Source of the DNA: Halanaerobiales bacterium
Lineage (GTDB): Bacteria; Bacillota; Halanaerobiia; Halanaerobiales; DTU029
Length of the DNA: 64,000 nt
Direction of reading: 5' to 3'
Assembly: GCA_029981855.1 (NCBI GenBank)
Contig: JARRCS010000006.1
Span: 53,533 to 117,532 of the forward strand
The notes under the pieces were generated by a model that saw nothing but the letters and a program-made list of their open reading frames with translations, had not been told where the DNA came from and did no database searches. How positions within the stretch are numbered: position 1 is the first letter of the stretch; each line of letters opens with the position of its first letter. This document shows positions 36,028 to 46,595 of the stretch, in pieces. Made by a program: the position numbers and the translations under genes.

Positions 36028-36702
36028 TCACTCCCCACCCGATAAAATGGCCTTGACCACCCGGTAAATCTCCTCATGAATCTCGGCAATTGACTTTAAC
36101 TCTCCATTCTTAAGACAGTTAATTCTATGCCAGTTAAACTTCCCGGCAATCCAGTCTGCATTCTTATATGTTTCCAATAGATACTGCCGGTCTTTTTCAT
36201 GAATATCCCTGGTTTTATTTTTCCTTCCTTTCATTAAAGTATGGCTCTGCTCGGGAGGCATATCCAGAAAGATCACTATATCAGGTACAGGAAGAGTAAA
36301 TTTATTAAACTCCAGGTCCCAGAGCCAGTCGAGAAACTCCTGCCTCTTCTCCAGATCAGCAATCTTTGATGTCTGATGAACCATATTAGAGGTGGTATAC
36401 CTGTCCGCAATAATTATATCCCCCTCTTCATAAAGCCTCTTCCATTCCTTATGGAAGGAAGCATATCTATCAACGGCAAAAAAAGTAGAGGCGACATAGG
36501 AGTTGACATCCTCCGGATTCTGCCCGAACTCTCCCTGCAGGTACATTCTGACCAGGGCCGATGACTGGCTCTGATAGTTAGGATATTCCACCTTATGCAC
36601 CTGATATCCCTCTCTCTTTAACCTCCTGTAAAGTTTCTCGGACTGGGTTGCCTTGCCGCTGGCATCAGTTCCGGATTCTATGACAATTAATTTACCCTTC
36701 AT
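36028..36702 (-). CDS. tmk: Thymidylate kinase-like dTMP kinase
   Basis: 224 residues: P-loop GTDASGKATQ at about residue 11, DR(Y/H) motif IIADRYTTSNMVHQ at about 97 and lid RKNKTRDIHEKDRQYL. It departs from the standard Tmk (EGxDGxGKST) in having SGTDASGKATQ, a subtype seen in Clostridia. First gene of the cluster with darA and holB, which supports dTMP kinase. Some relatives are annotated as deoxynucleoside kinases. Confidence 0.85.
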   Translation of the reverse strand: MKGKLIVIESGTDASGKATQSEKLYRRLKREGYQVHKVEYPNYQSQSSALVRMYLQGEFGQNPEDVNSYVASTFFAVDRYASFHKEWKRLYEEGDIIIADRYTTSNMVHQTSKIADLEKRQEFLDWLWDLEFNKFTLPVPDIVIFLDMPPEQSHTLMKGRKNKTRDIHEKDRQYLLETYKNADWIAGKFNWHRINCLKNGELKSIAEIHEEIYRVVKAILSGGE

Positions 36703-36870
36703 GACGTTTCTCCTTTTTTGTTTGCTTTTTCCTGATATTATTTTGACTTAATTTTCTGGCCAGAGACTGGTTAACGCTTTTCTTTTTATATATACTAATA
36801 TATTCTCTATTCAGGGCAAAATCCCTTTTTTAGAATAAATTAGCCTCGACCATAATATTGAACAAATTTC

Positions 36871-36943
36871 AATTAATGCCTCACTTTGTTCGGCAACTTG
36901 CTTTACCTTCAAACAACTGCAAATAGATGTTGGAGAGATGTTT
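36871..36943 (+). repeat. Dispersed intergenic repeat (copy 6, long form)
   Basis: AATTAATGCCTCACTTTGTT, CGGCAACTTGCTTTACCTTC, AAACAACTGCAAATAGATGT, then TGGAGAGATGTTT. Most complete copy for the 5' half. The remaining gap up to 37168 is AT-rich with no feature I can support. Confidence 0.8.
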
Positions 36944-37168
36944 AAATTTCCTATGATATTAAATTACAACTTCAAAATCAAGGCTTCGCTTAAAAATCCC
37001 GCCTGGAACTTTTGCCGCATATAAAGATAATAAAGGGGCATACTATAAATAAACTTATGGTATTATTGGGGAGGAAAGATAGAAGTTAGCCCTACTTCCA
37101 GTCTTCCGGAGGCCTTTTACTAATAGTTAATTTACTCAAAATTATATGAATAAAGGGGGTGGATAGGG

Positions 37169-37339
37169 ATGAAGGTAGAAGATAGACAGAAAAGAAAAAA
37201 GGTAGACCAGCACGATTTTCTGGTCGCCTGGTCTACTGGGATGAATGATTATGAAATTGCGGAAAAGCTAGGCGTCTCCCTGACAACGGTTAAGGAAGTC
37301 AAGGCAGATCTTTTTGAAGAAGATATCAACCAGCCTTAA
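37169..37339 (+). CDS. Small helix-turn-helix protein (56 residues)
   Basis: ATG at 37169 follows AGGGGGTGG by five to ten bases. The protein is basic at the N-terminus (MKVEDRQKRKKVDQHDFLVAW), followed by an HTH resembling sigma-70 region 4 or MerR-type helices: MNDYEIAEKLGVSLTTVKEV, then KADLFEEDINQP. Codon use is like that of neighbours. It stands alone on the plus strand, convergent with trxB and 33 bases from its stop. Too short for a full regulator, it may be a DNA-binding accessory protein; no function is known to me. Confidence 0.7.
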   Translation: MKVEDRQKRKKVDQHDFLVAWSTGMNDYEIAEKLGVSLTTVKEVKADLFEEDINQP

Positions 37340-37371
37340 TTTAATTAAATTACATAGTGGCAGTATGATGG

Positions 37372-38307
37372 TTATTCCAGACTATCCAGATACTTTCCCG
37401 CTTCCAAGGCTGCCTTGGCACCGCTACTGGCAGATGTAACTACCTGCCTGTAATACGGGTCCTGGACATCTCCAGCGGCAAAAATACCTTCCCGGTTTGT
37501 CATATGCTGGTCATCGGTTATTATATAACCATTCTCGTTAAGCTCCAGATCTCCAGCAAATAATTTTGTATTGGGATTATAGCCTACTGCAATAAAGAGT
37601 CCACGGACACCGTTCAGTTCATATTTTTCCATGGTTTTATTGTTTTCTACCAGCAGGCCATTTAGCCTTTCTTCACCCAGGATCTCCCGGACCTCTGTAT
37701 TCCACAGAATCTCAATCCTGGGATTATTTTTTACCCTATCTCCTAGAATCTTGGTGCCTCTAAACTGATCACGCCTGTGAATCAGATAAACTTTGGAGCA
37801 GAATTTGCTCAGGTAATTAGCCTCCTCTAAGGCAACATCCCCTCCACCGACTACAGCAACCTCCTGATCCTTAAAAAAGGCCCCATCACAGGTTGCACAG
37901 TAGGAAATCCCCTTGCCGATAAACTCTTCTTCCTTCTTAAGTCCCAGTCTACGGGGGGAAGCTCCGGTGGCAATAATAACGGACTCTGCTTGATATTCTG
38001 CAACATCTGTTTTAATCTGATAGGGTTTCCCTGCAAACCTTACCTCCTCAACTACCTCATAGGCCAGCCGGGCCTCAAACTTCTCCGCCTGTTCGATAAC
38101 CTTCTGCATCAGCTCAAATCCATTGATACCTTCCGGAAATCCCGGGTAGTTTTCCAGCTCTGAGGTGAGGGTAATCTGCCCACCCGGTTCAGGGCCCATG
38201 AGCACCAGGGGATTAAGTCCAGCCCTGGCAGCATAGATAGCAGCAGTTAGTCCTGCCGGCCCACCACCGATAATAACCAGTTTCTCTTTCTGTAATTTAT
38301 CTGCCAT
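37372..38307 (-). CDS. trxB: Thioredoxin reductase (FAD/NADPH)
   Basis: 311 residues from the ATG at 38307, six bases after AGGAGGAG. FAD motif GGGPAGLTAAIYAARAG, redox-active CATCDG at about residue 137, NADPH-site motif GGGDVALEEANYL and the C-terminal FAD motif GIFAAGDVQDPYYRQV. No thioredoxin gene is adjacent. Upstream lies a monocistronic DUF2148 gene with its own terminator. Confidence 0.95.
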   Translation of the reverse strand: MADKLQKEKLVIIGGGPAGLTAAIYAARAGLNPLVLMGPEPGGQITLTSELENYPGFPEGINGFELMQKVIEQAEKFEARLAYEVVEEVRFAGKPYQIKTDVAEYQAESVIIATGASPRRLGLKKEEEFIGKGISYCATCDGAFFKDQEVAVVGGGDVALEEANYLSKFCSKVYLIHRRDQFRGTKILGDRVKNNPRIEILWNTEVREILGEERLNGLLVENNKTMEKYELNGVRGLFIAVGYNPNTKLFAGDLELNENGYIITDDQHMTNREGIFAAGDVQDPYYRQVVTSASSGAKAALEAGKYLDSLE

Positions 38308-38493
38308 AAGCAACTCCTCCTAAATTTAATATTTCCCATTTGTTAAAAATATAATAGTATTTTTAGCCGGACCCGTGCTGTTAAATTGGTTACAACTTTA
38401 CGAAATTGGCTTTGTTGGCTTTTACAGAGATCTAAGGTCGAAGGGTAAATCCCTTGATGATAGTCAATTAAACTATTTGGCCTGAGGTAAGAT

Positions 38494-38538
38494 AAAAAAA
38501 GCCAACAGTAAATTCCGGAATAATTTACCGCTGGCTTT
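38494..38538 (-). terminator. Intrinsic terminator after the DUF2148 gene
   Basis: Minus strand GCCAGCGGTAAATT, 7-base loop, AATTTACTGTTGGC, then TTTTTTT. 14-bp stem with two weak pairs. The rest of the gap to trxB (38308-38493) contains a small AAGGGATTTACCCTT hairpin and AT-rich promoter-like sequence. Confidence 0.85.
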
Positions 38539-38602
38539 AAGTGGTGATTCTTATTTTTCCCGGGAAATCTCCCTGAAAAAGGAATTTATTCCTTAAACTA
38601 AT

Positions 38603-39121
38603 TTATTTCCGGTCAAAATAGATGTTCTTACCAGTGGCAGCAATAGGTATACCAACTACCAGTTCGCCTTCAATCATCTTAAATTTACGGGCAATTACCC
38701 CGATCCTGTACATAATCCTGTTATCAGCATTAAGTAAACTGGCCGTCTTTACTGCCGAACCCAGGGCTATACCGAGATCTAGAATACGCCAGGCACATAA
38801 GGAGCCGGCAAATTCCGGGCCTGCCTTAGTCTCCAGGTCTGCACAGCGCTCATAACCGCAGGCACCGCAGTTAAGTCCGACAGGGACTGGTTCATTAAGA
38901 GAAAGTAGTAGTACCGCATCACTGTTTCTGACATTCTCTCCATCCCGGTCAAAATTCCTCTTACCGGTTTCCTCTCCGTATTCCACCATCTTATCTGCCA
39001 GAAAATCCAGATCTTCTCCCTCAATAATCTTAATCTCCACAAAATCCTTACCGGCGGCTTTAGGAGCGGTCCGGGCAGAGACAGCCATTAATCCGGCAAC
39101 CGTCTTCATAATCTCTTCCAT
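38603..39121 (-). CDS. DUF2148 ferredoxin-domain protein
   Basis: 172 residues. Cysteine cluster GLNCGACGYERCADLE with a further cysteine in GSLCAWR, arranged like a [4Fe-4S] site of the DUF2148 family. N-terminal MEEIMKTVAGLMAVSARTAPK and the closing GIPIAATGKNIYFDR are family features. Function unknown; widespread in strict anaerobes. Separated from guaB by 160 bases. Confidence 0.82.
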   Translation of the reverse strand: MEEIMKTVAGLMAVSARTAPKAAGKDFVEIKIIEGEDLDFLADKMVEYGEETGKRNFDRDGENVRNSDAVLLLSLNEPVPVGLNCGACGYERCADLETKAGPEFAGSLCAWRILDLGIALGSAVKTASLLNADNRIMYRIGVIARKFKMIEGELVVGIPIAATGKNIYFDRK

Positions 39122-39281
39122 TTTACTCCCCCCTCAAAAAAATATTTTCACTGAAATTACATATATTTTTTTCCTTTTAATTACTGAACAAATTAACTGC
39201 TGAACTAATTAGCTATCGGTCGTAAGATGTAGAATCAAATTTTCATTACACAGAGGCTTTTCCCATTTAGCACAGTTTTTA

Positions 39282-40793
<1,512 letters not shown>

Positions 40794-40864
40794 TCAGCAA
40801 TTTATGTTGTTATGTAACTTTTTGCAGCTGATTTACAGCCTATTAGTTCTTGATTATTTAAGCT

Positions 40865-40893
40865 ATTTTAACAAATTGGAGGTATAATGTCAA
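40865..40893 (-). promoter_or_regulatory. guaB promoter
   Basis: Minus strand TTGACA (40888-40893), 17-base spacer, TAAAAT (40865-40870). It gives a leader of about 115 bases that I checked for a purine aptamer without finding one. The remainder of 40743-41109 is AT-rich and holds the divergent promoter region of the next gene. Confidence 0.7.
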
Positions 40894-41109
40894 GGACTAG
40901 TATCAGGGATCTAATTCATCCCTGCCCTTTGACAAGGGTGATGCTTTCTTGGTAAAATTTAAGTAATTTCCTGATGTATAAAAAATTATACTTTTATACC
41001 GGGAAAAATATCTAACTGCATTTTTTCCGCCAGAAAATTTGGCCCTTTGTTTGAGTTACAGTACATCGTATTTTTAACCACAGGGGCATAAAGAAAAGGA
41101 GTCATAGTA

Positions 41110-42447
41110 ATGTCAGAACAGGTAAAGGCTATCAGCTACAAAAAATTATTTCGCTTCTTTTTCCCGCTTGCCGCCACCCCGATCATGATCGGTCTAACCC
41201 ATTCTATTATTAATGCTGCCCTGGCCCGGCTACCCTTTCCTGAAGAAAGCATTGCCGTTTTTACCGTTGTCAAAGGGATAGTAATGATTATCAGTTCCCC
41301 CACTCTGATGAGTCTGCAGCTAGTTGTAACTTATGTTGATGACCGTGATAGTTATAAGCAAATAATAAGGTTTACCTGGGCGGTTGGAGGAATTCTCTTC
41401 TCCCTCTTAATGCTGCTAGCCTATACCCCTCTGGGTGAATGGATCTTCAGAAATATGATCGGATTAACTGCTGACAACCAGATCTCCTTTGCCTATGCAG
41501 CCCTGCGGATCGCCTGTTTCCTGCCACTGGTTCAGGTACTGAGAAACACCCATCAGGGAATAGCTATCGCTGTAAGAAAAACCAATTTTTTTGTTCCCGG
41601 GATTGTCCTGCGTTTAATAATAATCTCTCTCTTTCTCTGGTATGCAGTACGTACCAGGCTAGTCCTGGGAGTAGTTGCCGGCAGTCTAACCTGGGTTACA
41701 GGTATCGGCATTGAGGGATTCTTTATTCTCGGTAGTCTAATTTATTATTTTAATAATCTCGACCTTGCCATAGAGAAAATGCCGAAACGTAACAAAGATA
41801 ATCCGGTTCTAGCGGAGATTGTTAAATTCTTTATTCCTCTGGGATTAATGATCTCTCTGGGTGCCTTTCTCCAGCCTATCATTCAGAGTGGAATCGCCCG
41901 CAGCAACCTGGCAACCCAGTCACTGGCAGCCTACGGTGTAGCCTGGGGCTTAATTGCCACAATAAGCGGACCTATAGGAATGTTGCATCAGCTATCACTG
42001 ATTTATACGGAAGGAACCGGGGATATAAACTGGAAACCGGTTATGAACTTTTCCTTGCTTACAGGTTTAGTGCTCCTGCTGATCATTTCAGTTATCGCCT
42101 TAAGCCCCCTGGGTAACTGGTTGCTTATCGATGTTATCGGTGTCTCAGATGAAATTGCCCGGATAGCTCAAAGGGTTTTACTTGCCTTTGCCTTATTCCC
42201 GCTGATACGTTCCTTTCGCGAATCCTACTGGGGACTGCTGATGAACCGGCGGACAACTTCCCTGATCGGTATTGCCAAGATTGTTAATATAGTAGTTGTT
42301 GCTTCTACCATTTTCTTTGGTATATTAAAATTATCGGTTCAGCCGGCCGTATTCGGCGCCCTGGCCTTTACCCTGGGCGAGGGGGTTGAAAGTATCTTAA
42401 TCTGGTATTATGCTGTCAAATACCCGGAGAGAAACGTTTCCCGCTAG
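41110..42447 (+). CDS. MATE/MOP-superfamily-like polytopic membrane protein
   Basis: 445 residues with 11-12 hydrophobic segments. First half opens KKLFRFFFPLAATPIMIGLTHSIINAALAR and the second half repeats the layout from residue about 235 (IVKFFIPLGLMISLGAFLQ), the two-fold pattern of MOP flippases and MATE exporters. Some similarity to ANKH-like proteins is possible. RBS AAAGGAG. Stands alone on the plus strand with its own terminator. Substrate unknown. Confidence 0.65.
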   Translation: MSEQVKAISYKKLFRFFFPLAATPIMIGLTHSIINAALARLPFPEESIAVFTVVKGIVMIISSPTLMSLQLVVTYVDDRDSYKQIIRFTWAVGGILFSLLMLLAYTPLGEWIFRNMIGLTADNQISFAYAALRIACFLPLVQVLRNTHQGIAIAVRKTNFFVPGIVLRLIIISLFLWYAVRTRLVLGVVAGSLTWVTGIGIEGFFILGSLIYYFNNLDLAIEKMPKRNKDNPVLAEIVKFFIPLGLMISLGAFLQPIIQSGIARSNLATQSLAAYGVAWGLIATISGPIGMLHQLSLIYTEGTGDINWKPVMNFSLLTGLVLLLIISVIALSPLGNWLLIDVIGVSDEIARIAQRVLLAFALFPLIRSFRESYWGLLMNRRTTSLIGIAKIVNIVVVASTIFFGILKLSVQPAVFGALAFTLGEGVESILIWYYAVKYPERNVSR

Positions 42448-42462
42448 ACATTAAAATAAACC

Positions 42463-42496
42463 GGCCCCACTCTCAAATGGGGCCTTAATTATCCTT
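42463..42496 (+). terminator. Terminator after the MATE-like gene
   Basis: GGCCCCA (42463-42469), 8-base loop, TGGGGCC (42478-42484), then TTAATTATCCTTTTT. The U-tract is interrupted, so efficiency is uncertain. Confidence 0.55.
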
Positions 42497-42543
42497 TTTA
42501 AGTTTCGATTACAGCTTTCATAGCTTTAATTGTACCCATTAAA

Positions 42544-42825
42544 TTACCCCCTTTTTTCCCTCTTTCTTGCTTTATTTAATAAGTACATATACTTACTCTC
42601 TGCTGCCTGGAGCAGATAAGAGGCATAATCAACCAGAACAGGATCAGAGACATTATTGAAATAATTCTGGGCATCCACCCATTCCTGGTAAGCCTCATTG
42701 ATTCTCTCCCTGAGGTCAGGCTCGTGTTCCTTGATAATCATTTTTTTCTCCAGGTAGGGTTCCCAGTTCTCCTTAATCCTGGCAAACCAACTTAGAAACT
42801 GTGTTTTAATAGAAACCAGTTGCAC
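42544..42825 (-). CDS. DUF2508 (YaaL-like) protein
   Basis: 93 residues, GTG start behind GGAGGG. The C-terminal two thirds carry the family pattern INEAYQEWVDAQNYFNNVSD and PVLVDYASYLLQAAESKYMY. In Bacillus yaaL follows recR; here recR is 6 kb away, so the old cluster has been broken. Function unknown. Confidence 0.75.
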   Translation of the reverse strand: MQLVSIKTQFLSWFARIKENWEPYLEKKMIIKEHEPDLRERINEAYQEWVDAQNYFNNVSDPVLVDYASYLLQAAESKYMYLLNKARKREKRG

Positions 42826-42917
42826 CCAAGACCCTCCTTAATCAAACTTCATTAACCAGTAGATAATCTTCTCAAACCGGTATCCGGGCAATATAGATCG
42901 AATAATTATTTGAATCA

Positions 42918-43361
42918 TTAACCCAGTAATAACCTGACTCCTATTGCTAAAAAAAATACCCCCAGCAGTTTAAGCCAGTTAAAGGGTGCCTCTTCCAGTC
43001 CGAAGAATCCAAAATGATCGATGATAGCGGCAGTCAATACCTGAGCCGCGATGATCGCTGTAGTAGCTACAGCTACACCGAGCCTGGGTATGCTGATAGC
43101 AACCGTATAGGTAATAACTACTCCCAAAAATCCGCCCAGGTAGAGGTACCAGGGAACCTGTCTTAAGAGATTTAATATGCCTTGATTAAAGGTAAAGAAT
43201 AAAATAATGACTAAGATAACTGTAGCAGTAAGGTGAACAAATAAGGTGGTCTCCACCAGACCTATTTTTTTCCCCAGCACCGAGTTGATTGAACCCTGAA
43301 CAGCCATGGTTAGTCCTGCTAATGCTGCCAGGGATAAATATAGTAAAGAATGTCCGAACAA
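42918..43361 (-). CDS. DMT-type transporter, DUF606/YdcZ family
   Basis: 147 residues, five predicted membrane helices, internal AVQGSINSVLGKKIGLVETTL typical of the YdcZ family, and GGFLGVVITYTVAISIPRLG. I choose a TTG at 43361, seven bases after GGAGG; a TTG at 43397 would give 12 more residues with no RBS. Family members act as homo- or heterodimeric small-molecule exporters; substrate unknown. Confidence 0.78.
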   Translation of the reverse strand: MFGHSLLYLSLAALAGLTMAVQGSINSVLGKKIGLVETTLFVHLTATVILVIILFFTFNQGILNLLRQVPWYLYLGGFLGVVITYTVAISIPRLGVAVATTAIIAAQVLTAAIIDHFGFFGLEEAPFNWLKLLGVFFLAIGVRLLLG

Positions 43362-43502
43362 AAAAACACCTCCACTCTCCTTACTTATTGTTAACACAAT
43401 AAATTGCCTTTATACAATAAATATCCCGGAGTATGTTGGAGATTATTAATATTGAAGCAATTAAATCTAATTTGTGATAATACCGGGCTGATTGATGGCA
43501 GC

Positions 43503-43534
43503 AAAAAAAATGGCGCCGGGAGTTACACGGCACC
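43503..43534 (-). terminator. Intrinsic terminator after the antiporter operon
   Basis: Minus strand GGTGCCG, 9-base loop, CGGCGCC, then ATTTTTTTT. About 65 bases downstream of the antiporter stop. Confidence 0.8.
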
Positions 43535-43597
43535 ACAAATTAATAGATAACCAAATATTATTTTAATGATCAGTAAATTATGCTCAGATCTGATTTT

Positions 43598-44923
43598 TCA
43601 CAAACCAACCCCGGCTTCATAAGCCTCACTCTCAACCTCACGGGCCTCTCCGGCCTTAAAGATAGCATATCTGGTGGCAAAAGGTCCAAATACTTCGGTT
43701 AAGGTTGCGGTAAATAAAAGGATATTAAAAACCAGTACTCCTACCTCGGGGGCAGTAGCAAAATCCTTCTGTACAGTATAGGCCAGAGCAATAGCAACAC
43801 CACTCTGAGGTAGTAGGCCCAAACCGATATATTTCTTAATCTTCTCCGGGGCCTTTCCTAAATAGGCCCCGAGGGATGCACCACTAATCTTGCCGGCCAT
43901 CCTGGCAAAGAGATACGCAAAGGCCAGAGTCAGGAAAGTAAAGGAAAAAACACTGTTAAAGCGAATTTCCGTACCGGCTAAAATAAAGAACATTGCATAC
44001 AGAGGTGTAGTCAGAGTATCCATATATTCCCCGATCCCCAGATTCTTGCGCGCGAAATTACGGTAGGCAAAACCGACGGCCATATTGGTAATCAACGGTG
44101 ATAGATTAAAGAGAATAGAAAGAGCCGAGCCTCCGACAACAGTTGAAACCAGAGTTAGAATCTTCTTGGTCTTATCATCGATAGTGGCCATAAATTTTTG
44201 CGAAAGAAAACCGATCAAGAGACCTATAACCAGAGAACCAATTATCTCCGTTAAAGGCTCAAACAGAATATGGGCAAAAGCAATATTACTCTCCCCCGAA
44301 AACTGAAGCAGGGCCACCGGCTCCACCAAACTAAAGATAATTAAGGCAATAGCATCATCGATACCGACTACAGCCAGGATCATTGAGGTTAAAATGCCTT
44401 CTGCCTTATATTCCCTTAGCACCATAACCGTAGCGGCCGGGGCGGTAGCTGAAGCGATCGCCCCCAGCAGAAGGGCTAGATACATGGGTTTGCCCAATGC
44501 CAGTACCGCCAGGGTAACTAGCAGAAAGGCCCCGGTAGCCTCCAGGATTACAACATAGACAATCGTCTTCCCCAGTCTCTTTAATACCCTGACCGATAAT
44601 TCACTACCGATGGTAAAGGCAATAAAGGCCAGGGCTATATGGGCAATATAGTCAAAGCTATCGACGGTAAAGGCATACCATTTCTTCTGCTCAGGAGTCA
44701 TAAAAGGTGCTAATTCGACAATATTTATGCTCAATAAAATACCCAGAAAAACATAGCCAACAACGATCGGTATTTTGATTTTCTTAGCCAGCAAGACTAT
44801 CAGCAGGGCTAAAATCATTAATAAGCCGACCACATAGATTACTTTATTACTGACCTGATAGGTGATAAACCATTCCTGAAATCTGTTTATTTCCTCTATT
44901 AAATCTGTACTCATCTTTGACAC
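43598..44923 (-). CDS. Monovalent cation:proton antiporter (CPA2/KefB-like)
   Basis: 441 residues, 12-13 membrane helices. N-terminal KIKIPIVVGYVFLGILLS, then a helix with ATAPAATVMVLREYKAEG and a central VVGIDDAIALIIFSLV, which carries the acidic pair of Na+(K+)/H+ exchangers. No C-terminal NAD-binding domain. Transcribed after a CBS protein and a PfkB kinase in the same direction. Ion specificity cannot be told from sequence. Confidence 0.88.
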   Translation of the reverse strand: MSKMSTDLIEEINRFQEWFITYQVSNKVIYVVGLLMILALLIVLLAKKIKIPIVVGYVFLGILLSINIVELAPFMTPEQKKWYAFTVDSFDYIAHIALAFIAFTIGSELSVRVLKRLGKTIVYVVILEATGAFLLVTLAVLALGKPMYLALLLGAIASATAPAATVMVLREYKAEGILTSMILAVVGIDDAIALIIFSLVEPVALLQFSGESNIAFAHILFEPLTEIIGSLVIGLLIGFLSQKFMATIDDKTKKILTLVSTVVGGSALSILFNLSPLITNMAVGFAYRNFARKNLGIGEYMDTLTTPLYAMFFILAGTEIRFNSVFSFTFLTLAFAYLFARMAGKISGASLGAYLGKAPEKIKKYIGLGLLPQSGVAIALAYTVQKDFATAPEVGVLVFNILLFTATLTEVFGPFATRYAIFKAGEAREVESEAYEAGVGL

Positions 44924-44966
44924 CTCATTAGTTATTTATATTTTGCCATGAATCCGGCCCGGTATT

Positions 44967-45431
44967 TTAATCCGTCTCTTCCTCTTTCGCTACTGCAAGT
45001 AGATAATATAAGATATCGGCCCTGGAAATATAGCCCCGGAGATTACCTCTTTCATTTACTACAAAGAGAATGGATTCCTTATTGTCCAGCATTATATCAG
45101 CTATCTTATACATCTTATCTTCTTCACTAACAGCCATGGTTTTGGTTGACATATATTCGCTGACCTTACGCCCTTTAATATCGGATAGATTCTCGGCAGC
45201 ATGATTAATCTCATATAATAACTGCTTGCTATCTAAAAAGCCGAATTTTTCGGGGATAATATTCTTGAGGATATTTTTACTGTAGATGGTTCCCAGGAAT
45301 TTATTCTCACTATCTACTACCGGAAGAACGGACATCTCAGACTTATACATGACTTTGATAACATCTTCCAGGATATCATCTTCACAGACGGAGACCAGGG
45401 TGCGCATCATATATTTTTTGACAGTGCTCAT
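44967..45431 (-). CDS. Tandem CBS-domain protein
   Basis: 154 residues made of two CBS motifs: VKKYMMRTLVSVCEDDILED and VSEYMSTKTMAVSEEDKMYK. Such stand-alone pairs bind adenosine nucleotides and modulate a partner protein. It lies between a PfkB kinase (2-base gap) and an antiporter (43-base gap), so it may regulate the antiporter; inference from context only. Confidence 0.88.
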   Translation of the reverse strand: MSTVKKYMMRTLVSVCEDDILEDVIKVMYKSEMSVLPVVDSENKFLGTIYSKNILKNIIPEKFGFLDSKQLLYEINHAAENLSDIKGRKVSEYMSTKTMAVSEEDKMYKIADIMLDNKESILFVVNERGNLRGYISRADILYYLLAVAKEEETD

Positions 45432-45433
45432 AC

Positions 45434-46381
45434 CTATACCTCCAGTTCCTTAATAATAATCCTACCTAAGTTATCCTCAATCTCCTTCCTGTTATTAAGA
45501 AAGATTGTCTTATGCTCGGCAATATTTAAAGCCGCAGCCCCGGCGTATCTATTAGCCTCTACGAAATCAAAACCGTTCCGGTAAACATAATCAAAAAAAC
45601 CCGCATTATAGGCATCACCTGTCCCTAACCAGTTCTTTAAACAAAAATCTACCGGTGAGAGGGAATATACCCTGTCTCCAGCAAAGAGTAAACGGTCACA
45701 GTGATAGGGAAGGATAACATACTGAGCTCCTCTCTCCAGTAATTTCCTACCCATCCTGACGTAATCGGCAAACTCAACCACCTTTTCATCAAGGATCTTA
45801 CGGGTGTGCTTAAAATAAGGAACTACTACCTTCGGTTTCTCACTGAGAGCCAGGTTTAAAGCCTCACCGCTGGCCTGTAGGTAAACCTCCTTACCTAGCT
45901 CATTACAGATCTCGATTAAGCGCTGGTAGATATTAAAATCCACCCCTTCGGGAATGGAGCCCGAGATAATAATAAAATCACTGTCAACAATCCCCCGTCT
46001 AAACCTCTTGACCAACTCCTCAACATCCTCACGGTCAACCTTATAGGTATAATCATTATAATGGGTATAGGTTACTGGGTCTTTGCCGATAATAAAGACG
46101 TTATTTCTGATCTCATTATCAGTATAGACATAATTGGTCGTTATCTTATACTCCTGAACCATTTTTTCAAAGAAGAGCCCCTGTTTTCCACCGACAAAGC
46201 CGATATTCTGAACATCAGGATAGCCTAAATTCTTCAGGTCAATGGCCGTTAACAGACCCTTTCCTCCCGGATAAACTCTAATATCTTGTTCATCATAGAT
46301 AAACCTGTGCTCCTTGGGTATGTTTGCCGAAACAAAATACTCCCTGTCAATAGCAGGATTTAGGGTAACGGTAGTTATCAT
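45434..46381 (-). CDS. PfkB-family sugar kinase (1-phosphofructokinase/tagatose-6-phosphate kinase type)
   Basis: 315 residues. N-terminal ITTVTLNPAIDREYFV and internal GGKGLLTAIDLKNLG are the LacC/FruK-type substrate motifs. C-terminal GTGDAYNAGFFDYVY holds the catalytic aspartate in the PfkB anion-hole motif (usual GAGD here is GTGD). The anion hole alanine is replaced by threonine, which may alter activity. No PTS gene is adjacent, so the sugar phosphate substrate is open. Confidence 0.8.
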   Translation of the reverse strand: MITTVTLNPAIDREYFVSANIPKEHRFIYDEQDIRVYPGGKGLLTAIDLKNLGYPDVQNIGFVGGKQGLFFEKMVQEYKITTNYVYTDNEIRNNVFIIGKDPVTYTHYNDYTYKVDREDVEELVKRFRRGIVDSDFIIISGSIPEGVDFNIYQRLIEICNELGKEVYLQASGEALNLALSEKPKVVVPYFKHTRKILDEKVVEFADYVRMGRKLLERGAQYVILPYHCDRLLFAGDRVYSLSPVDFCLKNWLGTGDAYNAGFFDYVYRNGFDFVEANRYAGAAALNIAEHKTIFLNNRKEIEDNLGRIIIKELEV

Positions 46382-46595
46382 TATTTTCCCTCCTTTTTAT
46401 TACCCCGATTTAATGAACAATCTTGTGTTATAAATGAAGGTCATAAATTCCTTGTGTTGAAGGAATATTTTAAATATTAGAAAGGATTATGAGAATGAGC
46501 GTAGTTTATTGTAGTTTAATATATTAATTCTAGCTCTTTTGCAAATGTCCTTCTTTCAACTCAAAGAAAAACACCCCTGATGGGAATTGTATATC

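Noticed and set aside
36028..36702. Calling tmk a deoxynucleoside kinase instead of dTMP kinase
   Set aside because: P-loop variant is unusual, but its position in the tmk-darA-holB cluster makes dTMP kinase the better reading.
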